Source of the DNA: Collariella sp. IMI 366227
Lineage: Eukaryota; Ascomycota; Sordariomycetes; Sordariales; Chaetomiaceae
NCBI GenBank assembly: GCA_027946355.1
Contig: JAPEUS010000015.1
Span: 434,001-498,000, forward strand
Length of the DNA: 64,000 nucleotides
Direction of reading: 5' to 3'
Part shown: in pieces, positions 46,117 through 57,100 of the stretch
Layout of the letters: every line of letters starts with the position of its first letter
Position numbering within the stretch: position 1 is the first letter of the stretch
Notes under the pieces: generated by a model
The model's database searches: none
What the model was told of the DNA's origin: nothing
The model's input: the letters and a program-made list of their open reading frames with translations, nothing else
Position numbers and translations under genes: made by a program

Positions 46117-48308
46117 TCACCTCCTTCTTCCCTCCCTCTTCCGCCTCTTACTCGCCTCAATCGCCTGCGCTTTATTATGCTCCCTCCTCCTTTCCCAAGC
46201 ACTCATAGTCGTGATCGTCGCCTCCCGCCCGCCCGTCTCGATTCCACCCCTCACCTTCAACTTCTTCTTATCCTCCTTTGCCACCTTCGGCAGCGCATCC
46301 AGCAACCACTTCTGCACCGCCGCGCCCTCCGTCCCGCTCTTCCCCGCCTGCTTCTCGCTCGCCGCAATCACATTCGCCACGCTCTTCACGAACGGAATAT
46401 CATCCTTGGTGTAGAACGTAACCGCCACACCGCCCTCGCGGCCGGCCCGCCCCGTGCGCCCCGCGCGGTGCACGTACCCCGCGGACGACGTCGGCACGTC
46501 GTAGTTGACGACGCCGTTGACGCCCGCAAAGTCGACGCCGCGCGCGAGCACATCCGTCGTGATGAGCACCCACACCTCGCCCGCCCGGAACCGCGCCATG
46601 ATCTTGGAGCGGGCTGAGTCCGACAGCGAGGAATGCAGGACGGCCACACGCGCGGAGCCGCCTGCCTCGAGCGGGATGTCGTACTTGAGTTCGTCGTGGA
46701 GGGCCTGCGCGCGGGGATGGATTGCGTGAAGACAAGGAAGGGAGGGCGCAAGGGTGGGCCGGAGTCAATGGAGCTGACGGGGTGGAGGAGTTGGCGCAGG
46801 GCGAGGAGCTTGCCGGGCTCGGTGGCGGTGTAGATGAGCTTGTGCGTGATGTTGGGGACGGCGGTGTCTTTGAGGCCGACGACGAGGCGGATGAGGGGGC
46901 GCGAGGTGGTAGTGGGGAGCTTTGCGCGCTTGGAGAGGTGCTTAGTGACAAGTGACTCGATATTGGAGCCCATGGTGGCCGACCAGCAGGTGAGAGCGAC
47001 GTCGGGGTGGGTGCAGGCGCGCCAGATGGCGAGGGTTTGCCTGCGGAAGATAGGGTCGAGGAGGACGTCGGCTTCGTCGAGGATGAGGGAGCGGACGGTG
47101 GGAATTATCTTCTTAGAGCCGGACTTGGCTCCGGACTTGTCGCCAGACTTGTTGCCGGTGAGGAAGTTGAGGAGGGACTTGGGGGTGGTGACGAGGATGT
47201 CGACTCGGGCCAGGGGTTTGGCATCACCGTCCTTGGCAGTCTTCTCCTCGTCTGACCCCTCCTCACTTTCCTCCTCTTCATTATCAACCTTGTCCTCAGT
47301 CTCACTTTCTTCCTCCTCATCATCCTCCTCCTCCTTAATCTTCTCCATCTTCTCCCCCCTGACCTCCTCCGCATCGAGCTTCAACCGCCCCTTCATCAGC
47401 ACAACCCTGACACCCGTCCCAATCGCCAGCTTTCGCCCCTCGTTGACAATCTGGGTCGCTAACTCCCTCGTTGGCGCAACAACAATCGCCTCGAGCCTGT
47501 GATCCTCTCTGTCCCTGCCCTCCTCAGCCCGTCGCCTCAACACCCCATCTATAGCCGGAATAAGGAAGGTAATCGTCTTGCCGCTGCCGGTGGGGGCGAC
47601 AGCGAGAAAATCGGCACCATTTTCAACGTTGAGAACATCCCCGCTCTCGGACTTCTTGAGGGCTGTCGCTGGGCGCAGCAACAGGGGCAAGCTGGCCATC
47701 TGGACCTCGGTCGGCACGCGGAAACCCTGGGCAGAAATGTTCGCAGCCAGTTGTTGTGAGATGTCGTAGGTGTTTCGGAGCTCGGCAAAGGAGGTAAGGG
47801 GTTGCGGGAATATCTGCTTCTTGTGCTCGTCTTTTTTCTCCTTCCCCTCCTTTTTGTCCTTCTTGTCCTTCTTGCTTTTCTTCTTGCTTGGCTGTTCCGC
47901 CTCTTGCTCCTTAGCCTCCGGGTGTTGGAGCTCCGACAAGATGGTAAACTTCAGCCTGTGTGACCGCAGAATCTGGCGACACTCGTCCTCGTCGAGGAGC
48001 TTGATCTTACGCTTCTTTGGGGCGGCGTCTTCGTCCTCGGTCGGGGCAGCCTCGGTAGCGGGCTTCTTCGGGGCGAAGTAGTCGACATCGCTCATGTCAT
48101 CGTCATCCTGAACCTCCACCTCATTGTTTTGACCATGCTGCCTCCTCTTCCTCTTCTTGCCGCGAGAGCCACCGCTCACTGGATCGTGGTAGAGCTGTGG
48201 GTGCGGGAGGGCGCCGGCGGATGGGAGTTGGGACGTCGCGGACGCAGCCTGGGCTTTATTTTTCGGGTTGGCCTTGATGCCGCGCGAGAGCACCTTAAAA
48301 ATATCCAT
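46117..48308 (-). CDS. ROK1: DEAD-box RNA helicase ROK1 (ribosome biogenesis)
   Basis: Rok1 is a nucleolar DEAD-box ATPase for 18S rRNA processing. ATG 48308 begins MDIFKVLSRGIKANPK, the characteristic Rok1 N-terminus. Lys-rich and acidic linkers follow. Helicase motifs in order are Q-motif region (FRVPTEVQMASLPLLL), APTGSGKT, APTRELATQ, LILDEADVLLDP, CWSATMGSN, ITTDVLARGVDFAG and HRAGRTGRAG. A strongly acidic insertion (EEEDDEEEESETED) sits before the VTTPKSLL motif. The frame changes after VFTQSIP. The conserved continuation VAVLHSSLSDSARSKIMARF is in another frame down to the stop at 46117. The break maps to a run of four G at 46713-46716 (plus strand), where five would restore RAQALHDELKYDIP. 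Total length is one base short of a multiple of three, consistent with one missing base. About 730 residues when corrected. Confidence 0.92.
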
Positions 48309-48656
48309 GATTGGGAACTTCGACAGTCGCGCGCTGTGTATGAGAAGCGTGTTGTTCGGCGAAAATAATCAAGAAAGCCACAAATTTTGGGAAGTTCAGA
48401 GATCGATAAGGAAAAGTTGTGCCCCACAAAAGCTGCCAAGGCCTTATCGGCGGATCACTGTCTTTCTAGCCACAGCACCCCCTGAATATATCAAGTTCCC
48501 AGACGATCACACCTTGAGGACAATCAGAGGAGAGGTGGACTCGGGTCACGAGAGCAAGTCCGAACACTATTCAAACATTTCGACCTCCTATACTCTACAA
48601 TTGTTTATCATACATCTATCTCACATGTATCTTTCCCACTCCCAAACACAAGCCCC
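48309..48656. other. Short tandem spacer (0.35 kb)
   Basis: It contains the ROK1 promoter and the 3' end of the isoleucyl-tRNA synthetase gene, both on minus. Nothing else was recognised. Confidence 0.5.
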
Positions 48657-51600
48657 TTACCGCAGGGACTCCGCAACAACCTCCTCACACCTCCCACACA
48701 GCCTATCCTCCTGGGGCGCCACATACCTCCAGCACCTCGGGCACTTGACCTGCGTGGGCGGAACCGCCCACGCCTCAATTTCTTGTCCTTCTACTACCTC
48801 ACCCCAGCGGCAATCCCACTCGACCTCATCGTCCGAAAGCGCCTCGTTGAACCTGACGTTTGACACGACAAACATGCCCGCCAGCTGGTCCTTGAACCGC
48901 TCCAGAACACTCAGCACCTCCCCAGAGGGCACCCTAAGCATGATCTCACATTCCAAGTTCGATCCTATACGCTTCTTCACCCGCGCTATGTTAGTGGCGC
49001 CCTTCACCACACTGTGGGCCGTCATCAGGATGGGCATCGCCTCGCGCAGCTGCTTCTGCTCCGCTGCGTTCAGCCTGCCCGCCCCCACCAGCGGCGCCGT
49101 GTAGAGCTGCCGCAGCGGGTGCTCCAGCCCCTCGTCCTCCTTCATCCACTGCGGCCGGTGCTCCCACGCCTCCTCGACTAGCACGGGCGTGATGGGCGCG
49201 AGCATGCGCAGAAACCCAAAAAAATATCGGCTCCAGTGCGCTGCCGCCGTCCCCGCAGTACAGCCTGTCTTTCATCGCCTCAAGGTAAAACGAGCTCAAG
49301 TCGTTGACAATCCATTCGTTGATCGCACTAATCGCCTTGTTGAACTCAAAATTGTCGTAGTGCTTGCCCACCGCAAACATGACATCCGTCAGCTGCAGCA
49401 GCGCGATGCGGTCGACAGTGGTCAGCGGGGCGGTGCGCGCGGACGCGTGCATCGAGCCCAGCAGCATTCTGATCGAGTTGCGGTACTTGAGCAGGGACTG
49501 GTGGATGTTTAGGAGAACGGGTTCGCCGAGCACAATGTCGCCCGTGTAGTCGCTGGACGCAACCCAGAGGCGGAGGGCGTCCGAGCCGAAGGCGTCTTTG
49601 ACGGGCTTGGCGCCGGCGGCGGCTCTTCTCTTGAACTGGAGGGGTGGCACGAGCGACCCGTCCATGACTTGGTCGGCCGAGATGATGTTGCCGAGGGACT
49701 TGGACATTTTCTTGCCGTCTTTGTCGAGGGTGAAGCCGTGCGTGATGAGCGTCTTAAAGGGGGAGAGGCCGAGGGTGTTGGTGGTCGGCTTGGCGGTTGG
49801 GTCGGCCATGGCGGCGACGCGCGTGAGCAAGCTGGACTGGAACCACCCGCGGTGTTGGTCGGAGCCTTCGAGGTAAATGTCGGCTTGTTTATCCAGCATG
49901 GTCCAGCTGGTGCCGCTGTCGAACCAGACGTCCATGGTGTCCTGCCCGCGCGTGTACTCTCCCTTGCCACGAAGCGACTCGGGAATCCAAGCCAAGTCGT
50001 CAGGGGCGTCGTTCCACCAGGCGTCTGTTCCCCTTTCCTGGATGACCGAGATGATGTGGTCGATCACTTCGTCGGTCATGACCGCGTTGCCATTCGCCTC
50101 GTAGAGCGTGGGAATCGGCATGCCCCAGGCGCGCTGCCGCGAAATGCACCATTCGCTGCGGCCCTTGATGAAGGCCTCGAGCCTGTTCTTGCCGTGCTCC
50201 GGCACGAAGCGTACCTTGTCGATGGCCGCCAGTGCGTCGTTCTTGATGCTGTCAACATCGGCAAACCACTGGGCCGTAGCGCGAATGATGATGGGTTTCT
50301 TGGTCCTCCAGTCGTAGGGGTACTTGTGCGTGTACTTGTGGACTTTGATAACATCGTCCCCAAGCAGGTCCAGCACCGCGCTGCTTCCGTCGCCAAGAAC
50401 AGCGATGCCCTTCAAACGGTCGGGCTGGTCTGGGAACGCATCCTCGGTAAAAAGGCCGTCGTTATCCACCGGTGCGGACACCGGTATTCCCAGAGACAGG
50501 CACGCGAGGTAGTCATCGAACCCATGGCCGGGCGCGCAGTGAACCAGGCCGCTTCCCGAGCCGTCCGTGACGAATGACCCGTGGATGAAGGGTTGGACCT
50601 TAGCCGACTTGCCCCGAAGCCTATTGACATAGCGCAGCTGCGTGAGCTCGCTGCCCTTAACCGCGCCAAGCAGCTGGGAACCCAGTCCCTCCCCAACCCG
50701 GAGGTTTGCAAAACTCTCCAAGCAATTCTCCGCCACGAGGTACGCATCATCCCCGATCTGTATCACACAATACGTCAAGTTCTCGTGCACCGCAATCGCC
50801 TGATTCGCCGGCAGCGTCCACGGCGTAGTCGTCCACACCACCGCATACAACCTCCCCTTCAACCCCTCCATCCCCGGCAACTTCTCATTCCCCGCCGTAA
50901 CCGGAAACCGCACCCACGCCGCCTTGGACACATGCTTCTCATTATACTCCAGCTCCGCCTCGGCAAGTGCCGTCCCAGAGCTCGGCGACCAATACACCGG
51001 CTTGTACTTCCGATACACCAGCCCGCGGCGCGCGAGCTTCTGAAACAGCCGGAGCTGGCGGAGCTCGTACGCCAAGTCCATGGTGGTCCAATGCGCGTCC
51101 CAGTCGCCCATGACGGCATAGCTGCGAAAGCTCTTCATCTGGTCTGCGACCGCCTTAGAGGCTAGCTTGCGCGCGGCCTTGCGGATCGCGCCGGGGGACA
51201 TGCGCTTGCCGGCTGTGGGGCCGACAGCTTTAATCTCGATCGGGAGGCCATGGCAGTCCCAGCCGGGGATGTACGAAACACGGCGGCCTGGGGACACAGA
51301 CGTTAGCGAATGGTTATAGTGGGTGGTTGGGGTCAAGCACACCCTGCTGGACCTTGACACGCAGAATCATGTCCTTGAGAATCTTGTTCAGGGCGTGGCC
51401 CGCGTGTAAGGCGCCGTTGGCGTAGGGCGGGCCATCGTGCAGCACGAACTCGTTGTCGGCGGGGCGGTTGATAGCCTGCCACTTATAGAAGTCATCGGCG
51501 CATTTCTGGATGTACTGGTCGCCCTGCTGCGGCCGCGGACGCGGGCTGGAGGGAGACGTCACAGAGGTCAGTCTGGGGCCAGTCGACTCGGTATTGTGCC

Positions 51601-51669
51601 ATTGGCGGCTAAAACTTACAGGAACGTCGACTTGGGCAGCCGCAGAGTTGATGACCAGCTGGACAACAT
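48657..51669 (-). CDS. ISM1: Mitochondrial isoleucyl-tRNA synthetase
   Basis: Class I synthetase charging mitochondrial tRNA-Ile. Exon 1 is 51669-51620 (MLSSWSSTLRLPKSTF), exon 2 51545-51343 and exon 3 51287-48657, with introns of 74 and 55 bp (branch CGCTAAC in the second). The HIGH-type signature is in GPPYANGALHAGHALNK, split from WDCHGLPIEIKA by an intron. The editing-domain region includes VWTTTPWTLPANQAIAV. KMSKS appears as DGKKMSKSLGN. The anticodon-binding domain and a Cys4 C-terminal zinc site (CPRCWRY...CGRC) follow. Exon 3 breaks after ALEPIFF. The conserved RMLAPITPVLVEEAWEHRP lies one frame away. The break coincides with seven A at 49218-49224 (plus strand), where six would restore the frame. 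Summed exons are one base over a multiple of three, in agreement. Corrected length about 960 residues. The cytosolic enzyme is a different, longer protein. Confidence 0.92.
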
Positions 51670-51960
51670 GGTTGTGTCAGGTCATAGCGGGACCACGCCG
51701 CCGTCGAAAATGTTGTTGGGGAAATTTTCGGGCCGGCGCGATCGGTCGCGTTCTGCTGATGCAGCTGGACCCGAGTGGCAGAAATGCCCCACAATATTCC
51801 CTTTTGGGAACTTACACACAGAACACCACCAGGCAGACAGGAGACAGCAGATTCAAGAAAATCAATCATGTTGGAAACCTTAGGCAGTTTAAACTAATAG
51901 TGTTATGACATAAACTCCAGTATTCTGCCTGTTATTTCTCTGGAGAGCTTATCCAGGGAT

Positions 51961-52620
51961 TCAACTGCCACTACGGGCGTTTTCAACCAGCGCAATTTGA
52001 CGAAGTTCAGCCATCAAGCTCTCCCACGTTAACGTGGCAATAGAGCCAACCGAGCGGTGGTAGAGATTGGAGTGTGCGTTAGCAATTCCCTGCAGGACAA
52101 GCCAGATGTACGCCTTGTCGCTCATCTTAAACTTGGTGTTGTTTAAGCGCTTGCGAAGGTAGGTGATGCGAGTTTGGAACGTGTCCATTTTGTCGTACGA
52201 CTCGCGATGAGAGTTGACGAATTCCTGCAGGATACAAACGTCGCTGTCAGAGGTGCCTCTTTCAAAGTGCTGCATAATGAAGTTGAGTGTCTTCTTGAAA
52301 TTGCGCTCGCTCGCGTCCCAGCCGAGGTTCTCGATGCTGACCAAAGGGGGCGACCAGGGACTGTATGCTGAAAGTAATCGTCGATGTCACAGCGGTCCAT
52401 CTTCCATTGGGCCTTCTCTCAGTCATCGGCAAGTTTGGGGATGTCTTCAAGAACGTGGTGGGCAAACTTCTGATCGCTCAACAGATTGATAATGCGGGCG
52501 CGCCAGGTGGGTTAGTCTTCCTGTTTGACACACTTGTCAATCATGGGGAAGCGGCCATGGATGGAAACCTGGTATCCTAAAAAACTGTGCGCTCAGTTGG
52601 CTCTGGTTGGCGACCATCTA
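51961..52620 (-). mobile_element. Decayed copia-type LTR retrotransposon gag fragment
   Basis: The 127-codon minus-strand frame at 52344-51961 contains ESYDKMDTFQTRITYLRKRL, NNTKFKMSDKAYIWLVLQGI and YHRSVGSIATLTWESLMAEL. This is the layout of the UBN2/gag polyprotein of fungal Ty1/copia elements. Upstream, a second frame (about 52380-52600) continues the similarity (WRARIINLLSDQKFAHHVLE, MDRCDIDDYFQHTV) but with in-frame stops. The fragment is therefore a pseudogene. No protease, integrase or reverse transcriptase is present and no paired LTRs were recognised. A TGTTATGACATAA sequence at 51899, similar to some fungal LTR ends, is suggestive only. Confidence 0.6.
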
Positions 52621-53064
52621 ATTGACCATCGCTATGGGATTAGCCATTGTTGAGAAAAAAAGGCCACTAGCCTGATGGCCTTGCTGCTGATAAAGGAGAC
52701 TGGTGAAAGGGTAGATGGGGAGTCGTCAAGAAACTTCCTTGCTTACAATGTTGGTGAACTCGGATCTCTGATGATAGTCGGCAGTCGTGGTGCTGAATGT
52801 TGAAATTGGTCGGAATAGGTCACTTGGTAAATTGCAAAGGCACTCGGGGGCACTCAGGCAGATAATGACTGCAAAAGAAGAATTTGGTGACGGCAAGGGT
52901 GCACTGGGACGTCATGTCAGCCCTACAGGCAACCACAGCTTCCCTGCAAGGCTGACGATGGCCCCACCCTTTCCTCATCATCAACAATCGCGGTGAGGCT
53001 GAACGTTGACTTCTTTTCATCCTCTTATCAAGAGCCACTGTCTTGAACTCGATTCTGAAGCGCC
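52621..53064. other. Intergenic (0.45 kb)
   Basis: Between the gag remnant and the next plus-strand gene; probably its promoter. Nothing recognised. Confidence 0.5.
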
Positions 53065-54131
53065 ATGGCGCCGATACGACGCTATCTTAGAATCACCAAG
53101 TACTCCGTCCTCGAGTGTCGGATCTACCTCGACAATCCGGCGCTGGCTCCGTCATGGCTGCTCAACCCACGAGACCCCATCCTCCCCAAGGTCATCGAGA
53201 GCGTGCGACCTTTGGTCTTGCCCAAACTGCGCGAGGAGAAGGAGCGCGAGCGGAGCAAGAAAAAGAGCAAGAAGCGCAGCATCAAGGACGTTGTCGTCGA
53301 AGGTGGGTACCGCGTCATACATGCGCCGCCACGCTCTCATCACCCAGACGGTCATGCTGAACCGGCTTAGATGACTTTGAAGTGTCCATCTTCCTAACCG
53401 AGACCGACACGCGGCACTCACTGCTGCACAAGCAGAAGCTGTTCCGAGACAAGGTGCAGACTCGGCTCACGTCCAACTCGTCCAAGCTGATGGGCGCATC
53501 GCGCGAGGAGCCCATCGACGTGGAGGGCGGCCAGTTTCCGCAAGCAGCGGATGCTGACGTTCTGATTCTGCGAGAGGAGGACGACGATCAGGACGCCATC
53601 AACCTGGCCGACATCCCTACGATAGGTGATACGACGACATCAGACCCGGAGCCCGCCAATCGGAGGCCCAAAAGGCGCCGTCGGGGATCCCCTGGCCCCC
53701 GCGGGCAGGGGCAGGAAGCGGAGGAAAGCTCCGGCGGCGGGAGCGATGTGGAGGTGCTTGATGAGACAGGCTCGTCGGCGGACGAGCTGTTTGTGGGCGA
53801 TGGAGCGAGCGATGACAGCGATGTGGGCATGAACCAGCCGCCGTCGAAGCGCCGCAAGGGCAAGGCGGCCGTTGTGGGTGACACGGCAGAGCGTGATGAC
53901 AAAAAGAAGATGGCTATGGATATTTCTTACGAGGGTTTCGCGATCTACGGGCGGGTGCTGTGCCTGGTGGTCAAGCGGCGCGTCAACGCTGGAGGCAGAG
54001 CTGGAGCTGCTGCTGCTCCGTCAAGTGGGAAGACCCAGGCGGCCCGACCTAAGGGCCAGGCCATGATGGAGAATTGGATCGCCTCGACACAGATGCCCGA
54101 GGCCGCCGGTGGGGATGCGGACGCCGTCTGA
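53065..54131 (+). CDS. Conserved fungal protein of unknown function
   Basis: Exon 1 is 53065-53302, the intron 53303-53370 (68 bp) and exon 2 53371-54131, giving 332 residues with matching phases. Residues 1-80 (MAPIRRYLRITKYSVLECRI, YLDNPALAPSWLLNPRDPIL) form a well-ordered block. It ends in a Lys/Glu/Arg-rich run and resumes after the splice as DDFEVSIFLTETDTRHSLLH. The middle (about 125-255) is acidic and disordered with two basic patches (RRPKRRRRG, KRRKGKA) that look like nuclear localisation signals. The C-terminus ends with an ordered strand (YEGFAIYGRVLCLVVKRR) and a short QAMMENWIASTQ motif. I recognise the N-terminal block as conserved among filamentous ascomycetes but cannot assign a function. 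A nuclear role is inferred from the basic patches. Confidence 0.75.
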
Positions 54132-57100
54132 AGCGGCCCGGTGCGGGGAAGCGGGCGGGGATGTGATGTGCCGAGGGTTGTCACGAAGCCAGCCTCTTGG
54201 CCTGACGCCGATATGGTTCGATCGACAGGTGTTTGATGTCACAGAGCAAGGAAGACGAGCCGTGACTTATCAAACCGAGATAAGTCGGAAATACCCCGCA
54301 GTGCCTGTTTCACTCGCTCGCTTGCGAATACCTGCTTTGGGACCCCGCGATCGCCATGGCAAATGGTCGGAGTTTGATCCGAATCCGTTCCCATCTCCGC
54401 CAATCTCGCCAGGTACGAAGTGACGAGATGCCATCAAAGCAAAGTGAAAGTCTGTGCTTGATGTGGAAGCAACTGCCGTTGCCCTGGAGGACGGTCGCGT
54501 CAGCTTGAGACGGGCGGTGTCAGCCAGGACCTGCGACGGAGTCCGGGAACTCATCCTGGCTCTCTCATGGTCATCACCTCCGCCTCCGGTGCATGCTCCT
54601 CGATCTCGCGCCGAGGGCGCAAACACTCGACACCATGACGCCACGATCCCTCGCGAATGCAAAGCGGGAAAGCTATCACCAAAACGGACAGGCCACGAGG
54701 ACGCTACTGCCAGGGACGCCCGCTTCCTCTGCACCGAGCCGAACCGCCTTCGCCAACAATGGCTACACCACTGTGCGGCCAAGATAATTGAGTTTGATGG
54801 GAAAGGCTTCCAGCTTCGCGCTCGCCCCCATCGCTTTTCGGCCCCTGCGCATCGTTTTCGATATATCAGACGCCACCCGTTGCTGATCAGGCCATTCTGC
54901 CACGCGGCAGCCCAGCCTCGAGGCGTGCCGCCCTGGATGGGAGGGCGTTTGATATTGCGCAGGAAGCAAACTTCAGCTGGGCGCTGTGTCAGCTGGACAC
55001 TGTGCCCACGCCATTCCCGGACGCGCCCAGGCAGGCAGAGAGCACAGATGGGGCGATCATGTTCGCACAGCAGCATCGCAGTGTGCGACCGGTGCACAAA
55101 CATCTGCTCTGTGCAACGACGGGTACATGTGCTGTGCACCTGGGACGTCGGGCGTTCCACGGGAACCGAGACCCCCATCGCGCCCCCCACGGATGTTGTT
55201 GCATCAAACTGGCGTGCACTCGAAACACCAAAGCTCGCCCCGCCTCGGCTGGACGAGCGCTGCGGCAGACGGAGCGTTGGTTTGCTGGTTGCTCTGTTCC
55301 GACGACAGAACAGGCTCGGGTTTCCCTTTTTGGGGCCGGAAGCCTCACTTTCAAGCGATCGTTGCATCCGTGCGTCGGCTGACTTTCTGATCAGGGGGTG
55401 GGCCGCAGGGAATAATGGTTCGTGCCGATGCCCGAAATAGCGTACGGAGTAGGGCTTTGACGTTGGAGGGTGTGATGGAAAATTGTGGTGGTGGTGGCGG
55501 CGGCTTCTCAGTAACGCCTCTCCGTTTTCGGTGGTGAGACACAATCCTGTTTTTTTGTTCTCATCAAGAGACCAAGATCGTGTGTGCTTGGTATGTACTG
55601 TCACCTGTGTATGCAGCCTCCTTTTCCCCGCAGTGTTCGTCCGACATCAATTTTGGCTTTTTTGTTCCTGCATGAATCCAGACCATCGACCCTCAATAAT
55701 TCGCCACCACATGTCCCCCTTCCCCAAACCAAAACCAAAATCGTGAAGGCTTGTTGGCCTGTGCATGCGCGATCGGCCCCAGCTGGCCGAAAACGTGTCC
55801 GTTCCTAGGCCGTCTCCTTTGTCAGCTCCCTTTTCCCACGTGGTGGACAGGGGTGGCACGGCTCTCTCTCATCAGCTGGCGTGGGACCTCGGCTCTTCGC
55901 TTGTCTCATCATCTCTCTTTTTTTTTCCTTCTTTCTCAGCCATCGTCTTGCGCTTGATCGTTGATTGGCCCAGGACCGGGAACGTCTGTTCGCGAGACAA
56001 CCCCGAGAGATGCGCCGAACAGCCGGCGTGCGATGTTGTTGGCATCCCTGGCTGGGCTGAGGATGAGCATCCCCTGGGGAGGATCGTCGGATAACGGCAG
56101 CGAAGCGGATGCTTCCATTTCCTTTTCCACCGTGTTCGAAAACTGGATGCTGTCCTCATGAACAGGTGCAGGATCCACCCTCATTTCCGGATCGCGAGCT
56201 TTTTTTTTTTCTTTCGGCTTTCCTTATCTTTCACCAGAGAAAGGAGCCAACGGTTCATGGGTGGATCTCGTTTCCCCAGGCTCCGACAGCCGAATGTGCC
56301 GGCCAGCCGCTTCTTTTAATCCTTCTCGAAAGGAACTCTCGGAACATGAAGATCATGGGCGGATGATGACGAAATCGAAGGAGTCCCATCCCGAGCCAGC
56401 GACGCGGACACGAGTGATAAGCAATGGCTATAGCATGGATGGTGAGGTCCAGCATTGACTCACCGTCCCGGCACTGCCCTTCCCTGCGCCAGCTGACCGC
56501 AGGTGAGGTTACGCAACCCGAGGGGAAGGGGATTGGTTCTTGCGATGCGTGGTTTGTTCCCGAAGCAGCCGTAAGGCTGGGTCGAGCCTTGCTGCATGGC
56601 GTTTTAGGCCTGAGCCCGGGACCGTGGTTTATCGACGCCCGTTCGGCCGGAAATGGCACACACACAGGCAAACAGCCCTCTTCAGCTCCGCCAGGATGGG
56701 TGTGTGGTGAGATGCGAACTGTTTGGAGGATGGGCTGACACGTGGATGCCACCCATCGCATCTCAGCTTTCAACAATTCCTCCCCCGAGTCCCGATGATT
56801 CGGAGACAGACTTGCGTTTTTTTGGCTCGGTTCGGAGAACCCCTGGCCTGGAAATAAAGACACCAACAAGTTCGAAGATGTCATCGATATGCTAGCGTCC
56901 GTTTCTTCCAAGGACCGAACTGTCTCGCTCCGACCCGCGACATCTTCCGGAGCCAAGGAACTCCCTTTATCCGTATTCCTCTTTTATTTTGATTTGCAAA
57001 TGGGGAATCGGGCAACAGACCGGCGGTGAGACGGCGCTTGAATGAGACTCCGCCCCAGGGAAGGCTCCCAACCTTCTGGAAGCCTTGGAAGCTTGTGAAT

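Noticed and set aside
48991..49205. Ala/Gly-rich C-terminus of the tRNA synthetase as read directly
   Set aside because: The conserved anticodon-binding sequence is in the neighbouring frame; the directly read tail is a frameshift product.
54270..55604. 444-codon minus-strand open frame overlapping a 328-codon plus-strand one
   Set aside because: Both begin at non-ATG codons, overlap almost entirely in antisense, and show no domain or coherent composition; expected by chance in GC-rich DNA.
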